DNA of 64,000 bases. Source: Pararhodobacter marinus. Lineage in GTDB: Bacteria; Pseudomonadota; Alphaproteobacteria; Rhodobacterales; Rhodobacteraceae. Shown piece by piece: positions 16,566 through 24,150 of the stretch. Under the pieces are notes generated by a model. The model saw nothing but the letters and a program-made list of their open reading frames with translations. It was not told the origin of the DNA and did not search any database. The stretch lies in NCBI RefSeq assembly GCF_003122215.1, contig NZ_QEYD01000004.1, positions 310,001 to 374,000 on the forward strand, given 5' to 3'. How positions within the stretch are numbered: the stretch's first letter is position 1; each line of letters begins with the position of its first letter. The position numbers were made by a program, and so were the translations under genes.

Positions 16566-17234
16566 TCAGCCGACGTGTTCGGCAAACAGTTTTTCGGTGC
16601 GTTTCTGGGCCATCGCGGCGGCTTCGGGATGGAAGCTGGCGCGGCGGTCGCAATTGAAGCCGTGATCGGCCTCTTCGTACAAATAGAACTCGCAATCGGG
16701 CCGCGCCGCGCGCACCGCCTCGTAGTTCTCGGGCGGAATGCCCTTGTCCAGCGCGCCGTAATGCAACTGCACCGGGCAGCGCGGTTTCTTGTCGGCGAAG
16801 TCCTTGATCTTGCCGCCGTAATAGCACGAGGCAGCGGCGATCCCGTCCATCTCGGCAGCGGCAAGGAAGGCGACCGAACCGCCCAGGCAATAACCCACGA
16901 TCCCGACCTTGCCGTATTGCGCCAACTCGGCGCGCGCGGCCTCGGTGTCCAGCATCACGCCGTTCCAGTCCAGCTTGGGGATGAAGGCGCGGGCCATGGC
17001 GATGTCGTCGGGCTCGTAGCCGCATTCGAAGTCCCGCTCGATCCGGTCGAAAATCGCGGGTGCCAGCGCCGCATATCCTGCTGCGGCGAACCGGTCGCAC
17101 ATGTCGCGGATATGGACGTTCACACCGAAGATTTCCTGGATGACGACGATGCCGCCGCGCGGCGTTCCCTGCGGCAGGGCCAGATAGCCCCCCAGGTCGT
17201 GCCCGTCGCTGGCGGTAAGGGTGATGGCGGTCAT
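16566..17234 (-). CDS. dienelactone hydrolase family protein
   Basis: A 222-residue alpha/beta hydrolase of the dienelactone hydrolase family. The catalytic triad is visible as C116 (GIVGYCLGGS), D163 (YGALDKGIPP) and H191 (EEADHGFNC), with the conserved E34 in VIQEIFGVN. Classical members open dienelactones in chlorocatechol degradation, but the wider family includes carboxymethylenebutenolidases and esterases of unknown substrate. I chose the ATG at 17234 with GGAGA upstream; the open frame beyond it has no protein-like character. It lies 40 bases downstream of the IclR gene on the same strand, so the two are probably co-transcribed. Confidence 0.9.
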   Translation of the reverse strand: MTAITLTASDGHDLGGYLALPQGTPRGGIVVIQEIFGVNVHIRDMCDRFAAAGYAALAPAIFDRIERDFECGYEPDDIAMARAFIPKLDWNGVMLDTEAARAELAQYGKVGIVGYCLGGSVAFLAAAEMDGIAAASCYYGGKIKDFADKKPRCPVQLHYGALDKGIPPENYEAVRAARPDCEFYLYEEADHGFNCDRRASFHPEAAAMAQKRTEKLFAEHVG

Positions 17235-17274
17235 GATGTCTCCGTTCTTTGGGGCCCCGTCGGGGCGATGGGTC

Positions 17275-18033
17275 TCAGCGCAGAAGGCCGCGCAGGTTGT
17301 CTTGCATGTCCACAAGCGCAGGCAGGAACGTGTCGGTGAGCGCAGCGGCGGCATGGGTCGAGGCCGCAAGCCCGACATTCAACGCCGCCGTCACCCGCCC
17401 GTGGCTGTCGAAAAGCGGCACGGCGAGCGACCGCAGGCCGATTTCGACCTCTTCGTCGATCACCGCGAAGCCCTGCGCGCGGATCCGGCCCAGCTCTTCA
17501 AGGATCTGCCGGGGATCCGTCATGGTATGCGGTGTCCGGGCGGGCAGGGGGGCGGTGCCCAGGATCTCCGCCGCCGTATCCCGTGCCAGCGCGGCCAGCA
17601 GCACGCGGCCCATGCTGGTGCAATAGGCGGGCAGTCGCGAGCCGGGCATCAGCGCGATGGACATCACCTTGCGCTGCGCGGCGCGGGCGACATAGACGAT
17701 CTCGTCCCCGTCGAGGATCGAGACCGAGGTGCTTTCGCCGATCCGGTCCGACAAGGCGTCCAGATGCGGCTGCACGATCTGCGGCAAGGGCATGGTCGCA
17801 AGGCAGGCGGTGCCCAGCCTCAGCACGCGGGGCTTCAGGGTGAAGAACTTGCCGTCGTAATCGGCATAGCCCTCATGCGCGAGCGTCAGCAGGCAGCGCC
17901 GGGTGGTCGCGCGGTCCAGCCCGCAGGCCGCCGCAGCCTCGCTGATCGACTGGCGGGGGCGGTCGGCGGTGAAGGTCTCGATCACCCGCAGACCCTTGGC
18001 AAGCCCGCCCATCAGATCCCGTTCGATGCCCAT
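17275..18033 (-). CDS. IclR-family transcriptional regulator (PcaR/PobR-like)
   Basis: A 252-residue IclR protein: winged helix at about 10-70 (LAKGLRVIETF, RATTRRCLLTLAHEGYADYDG) and an IclR effector domain with STSVSILDGDEIVYVARA and AYCTSMGRVLLA. PcaR/PobR-type members control aromatic-acid catabolism and the adjacent gene is a dienelactone hydrolase, which fits. The ATG at 18033 is preferred over upstream in-frame possibilities because IclR homology begins there. It is divergent from the ThDP enzyme at 18266, with a palindrome at 18239-18248 that either promoter could use. Confidence 0.92.
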   Translation of the reverse strand: MGIERDLMGGLAKGLRVIETFTADRPRQSISEAAAACGLDRATTRRCLLTLAHEGYADYDGKFFTLKPRVLRLGTACLATMPLPQIVQPHLDALSDRIGESTSVSILDGDEIVYVARAAQRKVMSIALMPGSRLPAYCTSMGRVLLAALARDTAAEILGTAPLPARTPHTMTDPRQILEELGRIRAQGFAVIDEEVEIGLRSLAVPLFDSHGRVTAALNVGLAASTHAAAALTDTFLPALVDMQDNLRGLLR

Positions 18034-18238
18034 GACTTGCCTGCCCGACTGCCGCGCCCTTCGATCACCGGCACGATAGCGCAGCCACGGCAGGCGCAAA
18101 ACCCTTGCCGGTCTGCAACGTGGAAAAGGGGGCGACAGGGACCGCCAGAGTGCGCGTGTTTCGACCGGATTTGCCAATCTCCAGTTAAATAAACGATTTT
18201 TTCGCTCTTCCGTCATCCCGCGATTTCTGTATTACTAT

Positions 18239-18248
18239 CTGTATACAG
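18239..18248. promoter_or_regulatory. palindrome CTGTATACAG before the ThDP gene
   Basis: A perfect 10-bp palindrome 17 bases before the start at 18266, flanked by partial repeats of CTGTAT on both sides (18227-18232 and 18251-18256). The region is AT-rich against its surroundings. It overlaps the expected start region of the ThDP gene and is a candidate operator for the divergent IclR or for the GntR protein at 29432-30133. Confidence 0.45.
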
Positions 18249-18265
18249 CACTGTATGAGGGCAGC

Positions 18266-19972
18266 ATGGACAGGACTCATAACCAGCTCAATGGCGCGGA
18301 AGCGGTGGTGCGCATGCTTGAAGCGCACGGCGTGACGCATGTCTTCGGGCTGTGCGGTGATACCTCGCTGCCGCTCTACGACGCGCTGGCGCGGCTCGAT
18401 CACGGCATTACCCATGTCCTGACCCGCGACGAGCGCAGCGCCGCTTACATGGCCGATGGCTATGCCCGCGTGACCGGGAAGGTCGGCGTGTGCGAGGGGC
18501 CGTCGGGCGGGGGTGCGACCTATATCCTGCCGGGGCTGGTGGAAAGCAACGAAAGCTCGGTCCCGGTTCTGGCAATCACCACCGATGTGCCGGTCAGCGC
18601 GCGGGGCCATTTTCCGCTGACCGAACTGGACCAGACGACGCTCTATCGCCCGCTGACCAAGTGGAACAAGGTGATCGACACGGTGGGCGAGATCCCGCAG
18701 ACGATGCGCACCGCCTTTCGCGCGATGACGACGGGCAAGCCTGGCACGGCGCATATCGGTCTGCCCTATGACGTGCAGAAACAGCCCGCGCCCGACGCGA
18801 AGATCTGGGCCCAGCCCGAGCATGGCCGCTATCCCGCCTGGCGCCCGGGGGCGAACCCCGCCGAGATCGGGCGCGCGGCGCAGGCGATCCTGTCGGCGAA
18901 GCTGCCCGTCTTCGTCTGCGGCGGCGGCGTGGTGATTTCGGGCGCCGAGAGCGCGCTGGCCGCGCTGGCCGAAAGCCTGAATGCCCCGGTCTGCACCACG
19001 ATCAGCGGGCAGGGTTCGCTGTCGGATGACCATCCGCTGATGGTCGGCGTGGTCGGCGCGAATGGCGGCGTGGTGCAGACGCGCGAGGTGCTGTCGAAGG
19101 CCGATCTGGTGGTCTTCATCGGTTGCCGCGCGGGCTCGACCTCGACCGAGCACCGCACGGTGCCCGGCCCGGGCGTGCCGATCGTGCATATCGATATCGA
19201 CCCGATGGTGATTTCCTGCAACTACCAGACCGAGGTCGGCATCGTCGCCGATGCCCGCCTTGCGCTCGAAGCGCTGGGCGAAGCGGTTGGCGCGGGGCTG
19301 GACGGCCGCTTCGACGGCGCCGGCGACGGCGCGGCGCTGGCGAAAACCGCGCGCGACGGCAAACGCGCCGATTTCGCCGCGCTGGCCGCGTCGACCGATA
19401 GCCCGGTCAAGCCCGAGGCGGTGATCGACGCGCTCAACCGGCTTTTGCCCGACAATGCCGTCCTGGTCGCCGATCCCGGGACGCCATGCCCCTATGTCTC
19501 GGCCCATTACCGCCAGAAGCGGGCAGGCCGTCAGGTCATCACCAACCGCGCGCAGGGTGCGCTGGGCTATTCGATGTCGGCCGCTGTCGGCGCGTGGTTC
19601 GGGCGCCCCGACGCGACGGTGCTGTCGCTGATGGGCGATGGGAGCTTCGGCTTCACGGTGGGCGAGCTGGAAACCATCCGCCGCTTCAACGTGCCGCTGA
19701 AGATGATCGTCTTCTCGAACTCGGTCTTCGGCTGGATCAAGGCCAGCCAGAAGGCCGGCTACGAAGAGCGCTATTTCTCGGTCGATTTCAACCGCACCGA
19801 TCACGCCGCCGTCGCGCGGGCCTATGGCGTCGAGGCCTGGACGGTCGATGACCCGGCCAAGCTTGACGAGACGATCCGCGCCGCCCTGGCGCATGATGGC
19901 CCGGCGCTGATCGATGTGATCAGCCAGCCGCTGCAGGACACGGCCGCCCCCGTGAGCCAGTGGATGGGCTGA
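18266..19972 (+). CDS. thiamine-diphosphate-dependent enzyme of the acetolactate synthase superfamily
   Basis: A 568-residue three-domain ThDP enzyme: N-terminal pyrimidine-binding domain with the catalytic glutamate in THVLTRDERSAAYMADGYAR, a central Rossmann-like domain, and a C-terminal pyrophosphate domain with the MGDGSFGF...FSNSVFGWIK metal-binding motif. Members include acetolactate synthase, glyoxylate carboligase, oxalyl-CoA decarboxylase and benzoylformate decarboxylase. No regulatory subunit gene adjoins it, arguing against biosynthetic acetolactate synthase. The divergent IclR regulator suggests an inducible catabolic step. A perfect 15-bp hairpin separates it from the ABC transporter operon. 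The specific reaction cannot be assigned. Confidence 0.88.
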   Translation: MDRTHNQLNGAEAVVRMLEAHGVTHVFGLCGDTSLPLYDALARLDHGITHVLTRDERSAAYMADGYARVTGKVGVCEGPSGGGATYILPGLVESNESSVPVLAITTDVPVSARGHFPLTELDQTTLYRPLTKWNKVIDTVGEIPQTMRTAFRAMTTGKPGTAHIGLPYDVQKQPAPDAKIWAQPEHGRYPAWRPGANPAEIGRAAQAILSAKLPVFVCGGGVVISGAESALAALAESLNAPVCTTISGQGSLSDDHPLMVGVVGANGGVVQTREVLSKADLVVFIGCRAGSTSTEHRTVPGPGVPIVHIDIDPMVISCNYQTEVGIVADARLALEALGEAVGAGLDGRFDGAGDGAALAKTARDGKRADFAALAASTDSPVKPEAVIDALNRLLPDNAVLVADPGTPCPYVSAHYRQKRAGRQVITNRAQGALGYSMSAAVGAWFGRPDATVLSLMGDGSFGFTVGELETIRRFNVPLKMIVFSNSVFGWIKASQKAGYEERYFSVDFNRTDHAAVARAYGVEAWTVDDPAKLDETIRAALAHDGPALIDVISQPLQDTAAPVSQWMG

Positions 19973-19980
19973 GGGACGAC

Positions 19981-20018
19981 CCGCCCCGGCGCGCGTAGCA
20001 AGCCGCGCGCCGGGGCGG
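19981..20018 (+). terminator. perfect 15-bp hairpin after the ThDP gene
   Basis: Arms 19981-19995 and 20004-20018 are exact complements around an eight-base loop. There is no T run, but such stems often end transcription in high-GC genomes. It begins eight bases after the ThDP stop. Confidence 0.55.
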
Positions 20019-20096
20019 TGGCACCCGGACACAGAATCCGGGGCCTGAACACGCTGGCCGGGACCAACCCCGGTCCGATCCAACCCTTGGGCCTCG

Positions 20097-20122
20097 CCCC
20101 CGATCAAGGCCCCCGATCAAGG
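20097..20122. repeat. tandem 13-bp duplication CCCCCGATCAAGG before the binding-protein start
   Basis: Two exact adjacent copies, 20097-20109 and 20110-20122. The second supplies the AAGGAG ribosome-binding site of the gene starting at 20133. It looks like a recent slippage duplication; it may also create two overlapping Shine-Dalgarno sites. Confidence 0.7.
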
Positions 20123-20132
20123 AGTGACAGGG

Positions 20133-21218
20133 ATGTCCCAATCGAAGTTTCACCTGAACCGCCGGCATTTCCTGGCCGGAACCGCCGGGCTGGGCCTGGC
20201 CAGCACCCTGCCGGGCCTGGCCCGCGCGCAGGAAAACGTTTCGGTCACCCAGTTCATCTGGACCGGCGCGCAGGAACCCGTCCCGCGCCGGATCGCCGAG
20301 GAATACGTCGCCGCCAATCCGCATGTCACCATCGACATGATTGCCGGGACGAACGGCGCGACCTTCCCGCAGCTTCAGGCCAGCCGCGATATCGACCCCG
20401 AAGACCCGCTGCTGAATCTGGGCTTCTTCAACATGGACGCGACCGAGCGCGGCAAGCTCGTGGACATGTGGCTGCCGATCACGCCCGACAACGTGCCGGC
20501 GGTGGCGAATATCCTGCCCGATTACCGGCAGGAAAATGATCTTGGCGCGTTCTTCTGCATGGATGTCTGCGGGCTGGTCTATAACACCGACTATTTCGAC
20601 GAGGCCCCCGATAGCTGGGAAATCCTGTTCGACCCGGCCTTGCGCGGCAAGGTAGCGATGTTCGACGGTTTCTGGCCGGGCAACGGGCTGGTCTCGACCG
20701 CGCTGATCAATGGCGGGTCGGAAGACGATATCGAGCCGGCGATGGCGATCTATGAACAGGCTGCGCGCGACGGGCAGATCCATTCGCTCTTCACCTCGAA
20801 CAGCCAGGCGCAGCAGCTTCTGGTTTCGGGCGAAGTCGTGGTGATGCCGCATTTCCGCGGTGTCGCGCTGCCGTGGCGCAATGGCGGCGCGCCCGTCGAT
20901 TACGCGGTGCCGAAAGAGGGGCAGGTCGCCTTCCCCGAAGGCTTCCAGGTCGTCAACGGCTCGACCGAGGCGCAGCTCGATGTGTGCTACGATCTCGTCA
21001 GCAAATCGCTTGAGCCGCAGAACGTGCTGGATTACTGCCAGACCGCCTATGTCGTGCCGCTGATGGACAATGTCGACCTGCCCGAGGACATGGCTGCCGA
21101 CCCGGCGATCTCGCCCGAGGCCATCGCCAATGCGCAGAAGCTGGATTACGCGAAGATCGCCGCCAATGGCCCGGAATGGTCCCGGATGTGGAACCGCCGC
21201 GTGAAGGCGAATCTCTGA
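20133..21218 (+). CDS. ABC transporter periplasmic binding protein (spermidine/putrescine PotD-like), Tat signal
   Basis: A 361-residue extracellular solute-binding protein. The N terminus has a twin-arginine signal (NRRHFLAGTAGLGLASTL) with cleavage expected after ARAQ near residue 35. The rest matches type-II binding proteins of the polyamine/iron/thiamine group. I chose ATG 20133 with AAGGAG eight bases ahead; the GTG at 20124 would place the ribosome site inside the gene. It is the first gene of a run with an ATPase, two permeases, HyuA, HyuB and an M24 enzyme, so the imported ligand is probably the substrate of those enzymes (a small cyclic amide, hydantoin or related nitrogen compound). 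The ligand itself is unknown. Confidence 0.9.
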   Translation: MSQSKFHLNRRHFLAGTAGLGLASTLPGLARAQENVSVTQFIWTGAQEPVPRRIAEEYVAANPHVTIDMIAGTNGATFPQLQASRDIDPEDPLLNLGFFNMDATERGKLVDMWLPITPDNVPAVANILPDYRQENDLGAFFCMDVCGLVYNTDYFDEAPDSWEILFDPALRGKVAMFDGFWPGNGLVSTALINGGSEDDIEPAMAIYEQAARDGQIHSLFTSNSQAQQLLVSGEVVVMPHFRGVALPWRNGGAPVDYAVPKEGQVAFPEGFQVVNGSTEAQLDVCYDLVSKSLEPQNVLDYCQTAYVVPLMDNVDLPEDMAADPAISPEAIANAQKLDYAKIAANGPEWSRMWNRRVKANL

Positions 21219-21353
21219 TCTGACCGCAACCGATACGCGGCCCGGGCTGGTCTTCACCCTCTCCCTGTACCAGATCCGGGTCGCGTGTCCCGTTTTCCGG
21301 GGCGCACTGTTTCGCCGCCGCCCCGGAAGCGGGCCCCAAACACGGGATGGCTC

Positions 21354-22430
21354 ATGGCCGATATCGTCCTTTCCGCCGTCGACAAGATCTTCGGATCCGA
21401 CCGCGTCGTCAGCAATGTCGATCTCACCGTCGAGAATGGCGAGTTCTTCTCGCTTCTGGGCCCGTCGGGTTGCGGCAAGACCACCACCCTGCGGATGATC
21501 GCGGGGCTTGAGACGCCGACATCGGGCGATGTGACGATCCGCGGCCAGCGCATGAACGACGTGCCGATCAACAAGCGGCCGACGAATCTCGTGTTTCAGA
21601 AAATGGCGCTGTTCCCGCATCTCGACGTGTTCGAGAACGTGGCCTTCGGCCTGCGCCTGAAACGGTTGCCGGGGGCCGAGATCAAGCGCAAGGTGGGCGA
21701 TATCCTTGACGTGGTCAGCCTGACCGGGTTCGAGAAACGCGCGGTGTCGCAGCTTTCGGGCGGCCAGCAACAGCGGGTGGCGATTGCCCGCGCGCTGGTG
21801 AACGAACCCGCCGTGCTGCTGCTGGACGAACCGCTCGGCGCCTTGGACCTGAAGCTGCAGCTTCACCTGCAGCGCGAATTGCGGCGCATCCAGAAGGCCA
21901 CCGGGACGACCTTCATCTACGTTACCCATAACCAGGCCGAGGCTCTGTCGATGTCCGACCGGCTGGCGGTGATGAATGGCGGCAAGATCGAGCAGATCGG
22001 CACGCCTGCCGAGATGTATCTCAGACCCGCGACCAGTTTCGTGGCATCCTTCATCGGCCGCACCAACCTGATCGAGGCGCGGATTGACAACGTCACCTCG
22101 GGCGCGGCGCATCTGAGCCATGAGGGCCTGCCGCTTTCCGTTCCGGCCGAGGAACTGGGCGCGGGCGAGACAGTGATGCTGTCGCTGCGTCCCGAACGGA
22201 TCGAGATCCGTGCGCCCGGCGCCGAGGGCATCGACGCCACCGTGACCGAAGCCGAGTTCATGGGCTCGACCGTGCTCTACCGCATGAAGACCGCCTCGGA
22301 CCGGACGCTGATCGTGCAGACGCTGGCCGACCGGGCGCCGCTGCGCGATGGAGAGAGCGCCCGGATCGGCTGGGCTCCGGACGCCGCCGTGCAGATCCGT
22401 CAGACCTCGGTCGCGGAGGATATCGAATGA
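21354..22430 (+). CDS. ABC transporter ATP-binding protein (PotA-like)
   Basis: A 358-residue ATPase. Walker A is GPSGCGKTT, the signature is LSGGQQQRV, Walker B is LLLDEPLGALD, and the switch histidine is in YVTHNQAEAL. A C-terminal TOBE domain (about 270-350) is typical of the polyamine/iron/sugar importer branch. The start at 21354 (MADIVLS) is chosen because the ABC fold begins there; the upstream open frame covers the 135-base gap after the binding protein. Its stop overlaps the first permease by four bases. Confidence 0.93.
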   Translation: MADIVLSAVDKIFGSDRVVSNVDLTVENGEFFSLLGPSGCGKTTTLRMIAGLETPTSGDVTIRGQRMNDVPINKRPTNLVFQKMALFPHLDVFENVAFGLRLKRLPGAEIKRKVGDILDVVSLTGFEKRAVSQLSGGQQQRVAIARALVNEPAVLLLDEPLGALDLKLQLHLQRELRRIQKATGTTFIYVTHNQAEALSMSDRLAVMNGGKIEQIGTPAEMYLRPATSFVASFIGRTNLIEARIDNVTSGAAHLSHEGLPLSVPAEELGAGETVMLSLRPERIEIRAPGAEGIDATVTEAEFMGSTVLYRMKTASDRTLIVQTLADRAPLRDGESARIGWAPDAAVQIRQTSVAEDIE

Positions 22431-23326
22431 GCGGGGCCACTGCCACGCCGCTTGCCGCGCCGCTTGCCGCGCCCGGTCGCGTCCTGCCGCGCTGGGTGCG
22501 TCTGGCGCTGCTGATCGGGCCCGGCTTCTTCCTGATCGTGCTGCCCTTTTTCGGCGCGATGGTGATGCTGGGCACCTATTCGCTGAACCTGCGCGACGCC
22601 AACGGGATGGGGATGGGCTTGTCGCTGTGGATGGATTTCGCCTCCGACGGTTTCAACTGGTCGGTTCTGTGGAACAGCGTGCGCATCGCGGGCATTTCCA
22701 CGATCCTGTCGGTGGCGCTGGCCTATCCGGTAGCCGCAGCGCTGTTGCGGGTCAGAAGCCGCGCCTTTCTGGCCTTTGCCTATATCGCGCTGTTCTCGCC
22801 CTTGTTGATGAGCATGGTCAGCCGCGCCTATGGCTGGCTGCTGTTGCTGTCCGATAACGGCTTCGTCAATCAGACGCTGGGCTTGCTGTTCGGCATCGAC
22901 CCGATCCGGCTGGTGTTCAACGAAACCGGCGTGATCATCGCCATCGTCCATGTCGTGCTGCCCTATGCGGTGCTGCCGATCCTGAACACCATGACGCAGG
23001 TGCCGCCCGTCTACCGCGAGGCCGCGCTGGATCTGGGCGCCTCGGGCTGGACGGTGTTCCGCCGCGTGACCCTGCCGCTCACGCTGCCCGGCGTCATCGT
23101 CGCCGCCGAGATCATCTTCGCGCTGTCCGCGTCGGCCTTCGTCACGCCCAGCCTGCTGGGCGGCGGACGCGTGCTGACGCTGTCGCAGCTGGTCTACGAG
23201 AATATCGGCATGATCGAATGGGGCATGGCCGCCGTTCAGGCCATCGTGCTGCTGGTCACGGCTCTGGCGGTGCTGTTCGTGCTTGAACGTGTCAACCGCG
23301 CCACCCATGCCGCGAGGGAGAGCTGA
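22427..23326 (+). CDS. ABC transporter permease (PotB-like)
   Basis: A 299-residue inner-membrane permease with about six hydrophobic helices and the EAA loop REAALDLGASGWTVFRRVTLP, the site of contact with the ATPase. It matches the PotB side of the polyamine-type importer. Translation is coupled to the ATPase by an ATGA overlap, and the second permease begins two bases after its stop. Confidence 0.93.
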   Translation: MSGATATPLAAPLAAPGRVLPRWVRLALLIGPGFFLIVLPFFGAMVMLGTYSLNLRDANGMGMGLSLWMDFASDGFNWSVLWNSVRIAGISTILSVALAYPVAAALLRVRSRAFLAFAYIALFSPLLMSMVSRAYGWLLLLSDNGFVNQTLGLLFGIDPIRLVFNETGVIIAIVHVVLPYAVLPILNTMTQVPPVYREAALDLGASGWTVFRRVTLPLTLPGVIVAAEIIFALSASAFVTPSLLGGGRVLTLSQLVYENIGMIEWGMAAVQAIVLLVTALAVLFVLERVNRATHAARES

Positions 23327-23327
23327 G

Positions 23328-24146
23328 ATGCCCGAATCCCGGTTGAAATTCTGGACGCTGCGGGCGGTGCTGATCCTTGTCATCGTCTTCATGCTGTCGC
23401 CGATCCTGATCGTCGTGATCAACAGCTTCAACGCCTCGCAATTCAGCGCCTGGCCGCCCGAGGGCTTCACGCTGGACTGGTATCGCCGGGTGCTGGATAA
23501 CCCCGCTTTCCGGCGCGGCGCGTGGAATTCGTTGCAGGTGGGCGTGCTGTCGACGCTGCTGGTGCTGATCCTTGGCACCCCCATCGCCTATGCGCTGGCC
23601 CGTATCCGGATGCGCGGTCTTGCCGCTTTCCGCGCGGTGCTGTTCGCGCCGCTGGTCGTGCCGCGCGTGGCCATCGGTTTCGCGCTGTTCGTGCTGTTCA
23701 TCGTGCTGGCGCGGCCGCTCTACGGCAGTTTCGCGGGCGTCGTGCTGGCGCATTCCATCCTGATGCTGCCCTTCGTCGTGGCGATCCTGACCGCCAGTTT
23801 CGGCGAGGTCGATCCCATCGTCGAGGAAGCCGCCCGCGATCTGGGCGCAAGTCCCCTTCAGGCCTTCCGCCTTGCGGTTCTGCCGCAGATCAAGGGCGCG
23901 CTGCTGGTCTCGGGGATCTTCGCTTTCATCACCTCGTTCGACGAGGTGGAAACCACGATCTTCATCGTCCGGCCCGATGTGAACACGCTGCCGGTCGAGA
24001 TGTACCTGTTCCTTGAACAATACCAGGACCCCACGCTGGCCGCCCTGTCCACGCTGCTGATCGTCTTCACCTTCGCGGTGATCCTGATCGTGCCCTTCGT
24101 GGTCCGGGGCAATGCGCTGCTGAAAATGATGGGGTCGGGGAGATAA
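23328..24146 (+). CDS. ABC transporter permease (PotC-like)
   Basis: A 272-residue permease with six predicted helices and the EAA loop EEAARDLGASPLQAFRLAVLP. Together with the preceding permease it forms the channel of the importer. The ATG at 23328 follows GAGGGAGAGC; an upstream in-frame ATG lies inside the previous gene. The HyuA gene starts four bases after its stop, indicating one transcript for uptake and first catabolic step. Confidence 0.93.
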   Translation: MPESRLKFWTLRAVLILVIVFMLSPILIVVINSFNASQFSAWPPEGFTLDWYRRVLDNPAFRRGAWNSLQVGVLSTLLVLILGTPIAYALARIRMRGLAAFRAVLFAPLVVPRVAIGFALFVLFIVLARPLYGSFAGVVLAHSILMLPFVVAILTASFGEVDPIVEEAARDLGASPLQAFRLAVLPQIKGALLVSGIFAFITSFDEVETTIFIVRPDVNTLPVEMYLFLEQYQDPTLAALSTLLIVFTFAVILIVPFVVRGNALLKMMGSGR

Positions 24147-24150
24147 TCTG

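Noticed and set aside
18266-19972. Assignment of the ThDP protein as sulfoacetaldehyde acetyltransferase or oxalyl-CoA decarboxylase
   Set aside because: The N-terminal and active-site segments do not match what I know of those families, and there is no pta, frc or sulfonate gene nearby.
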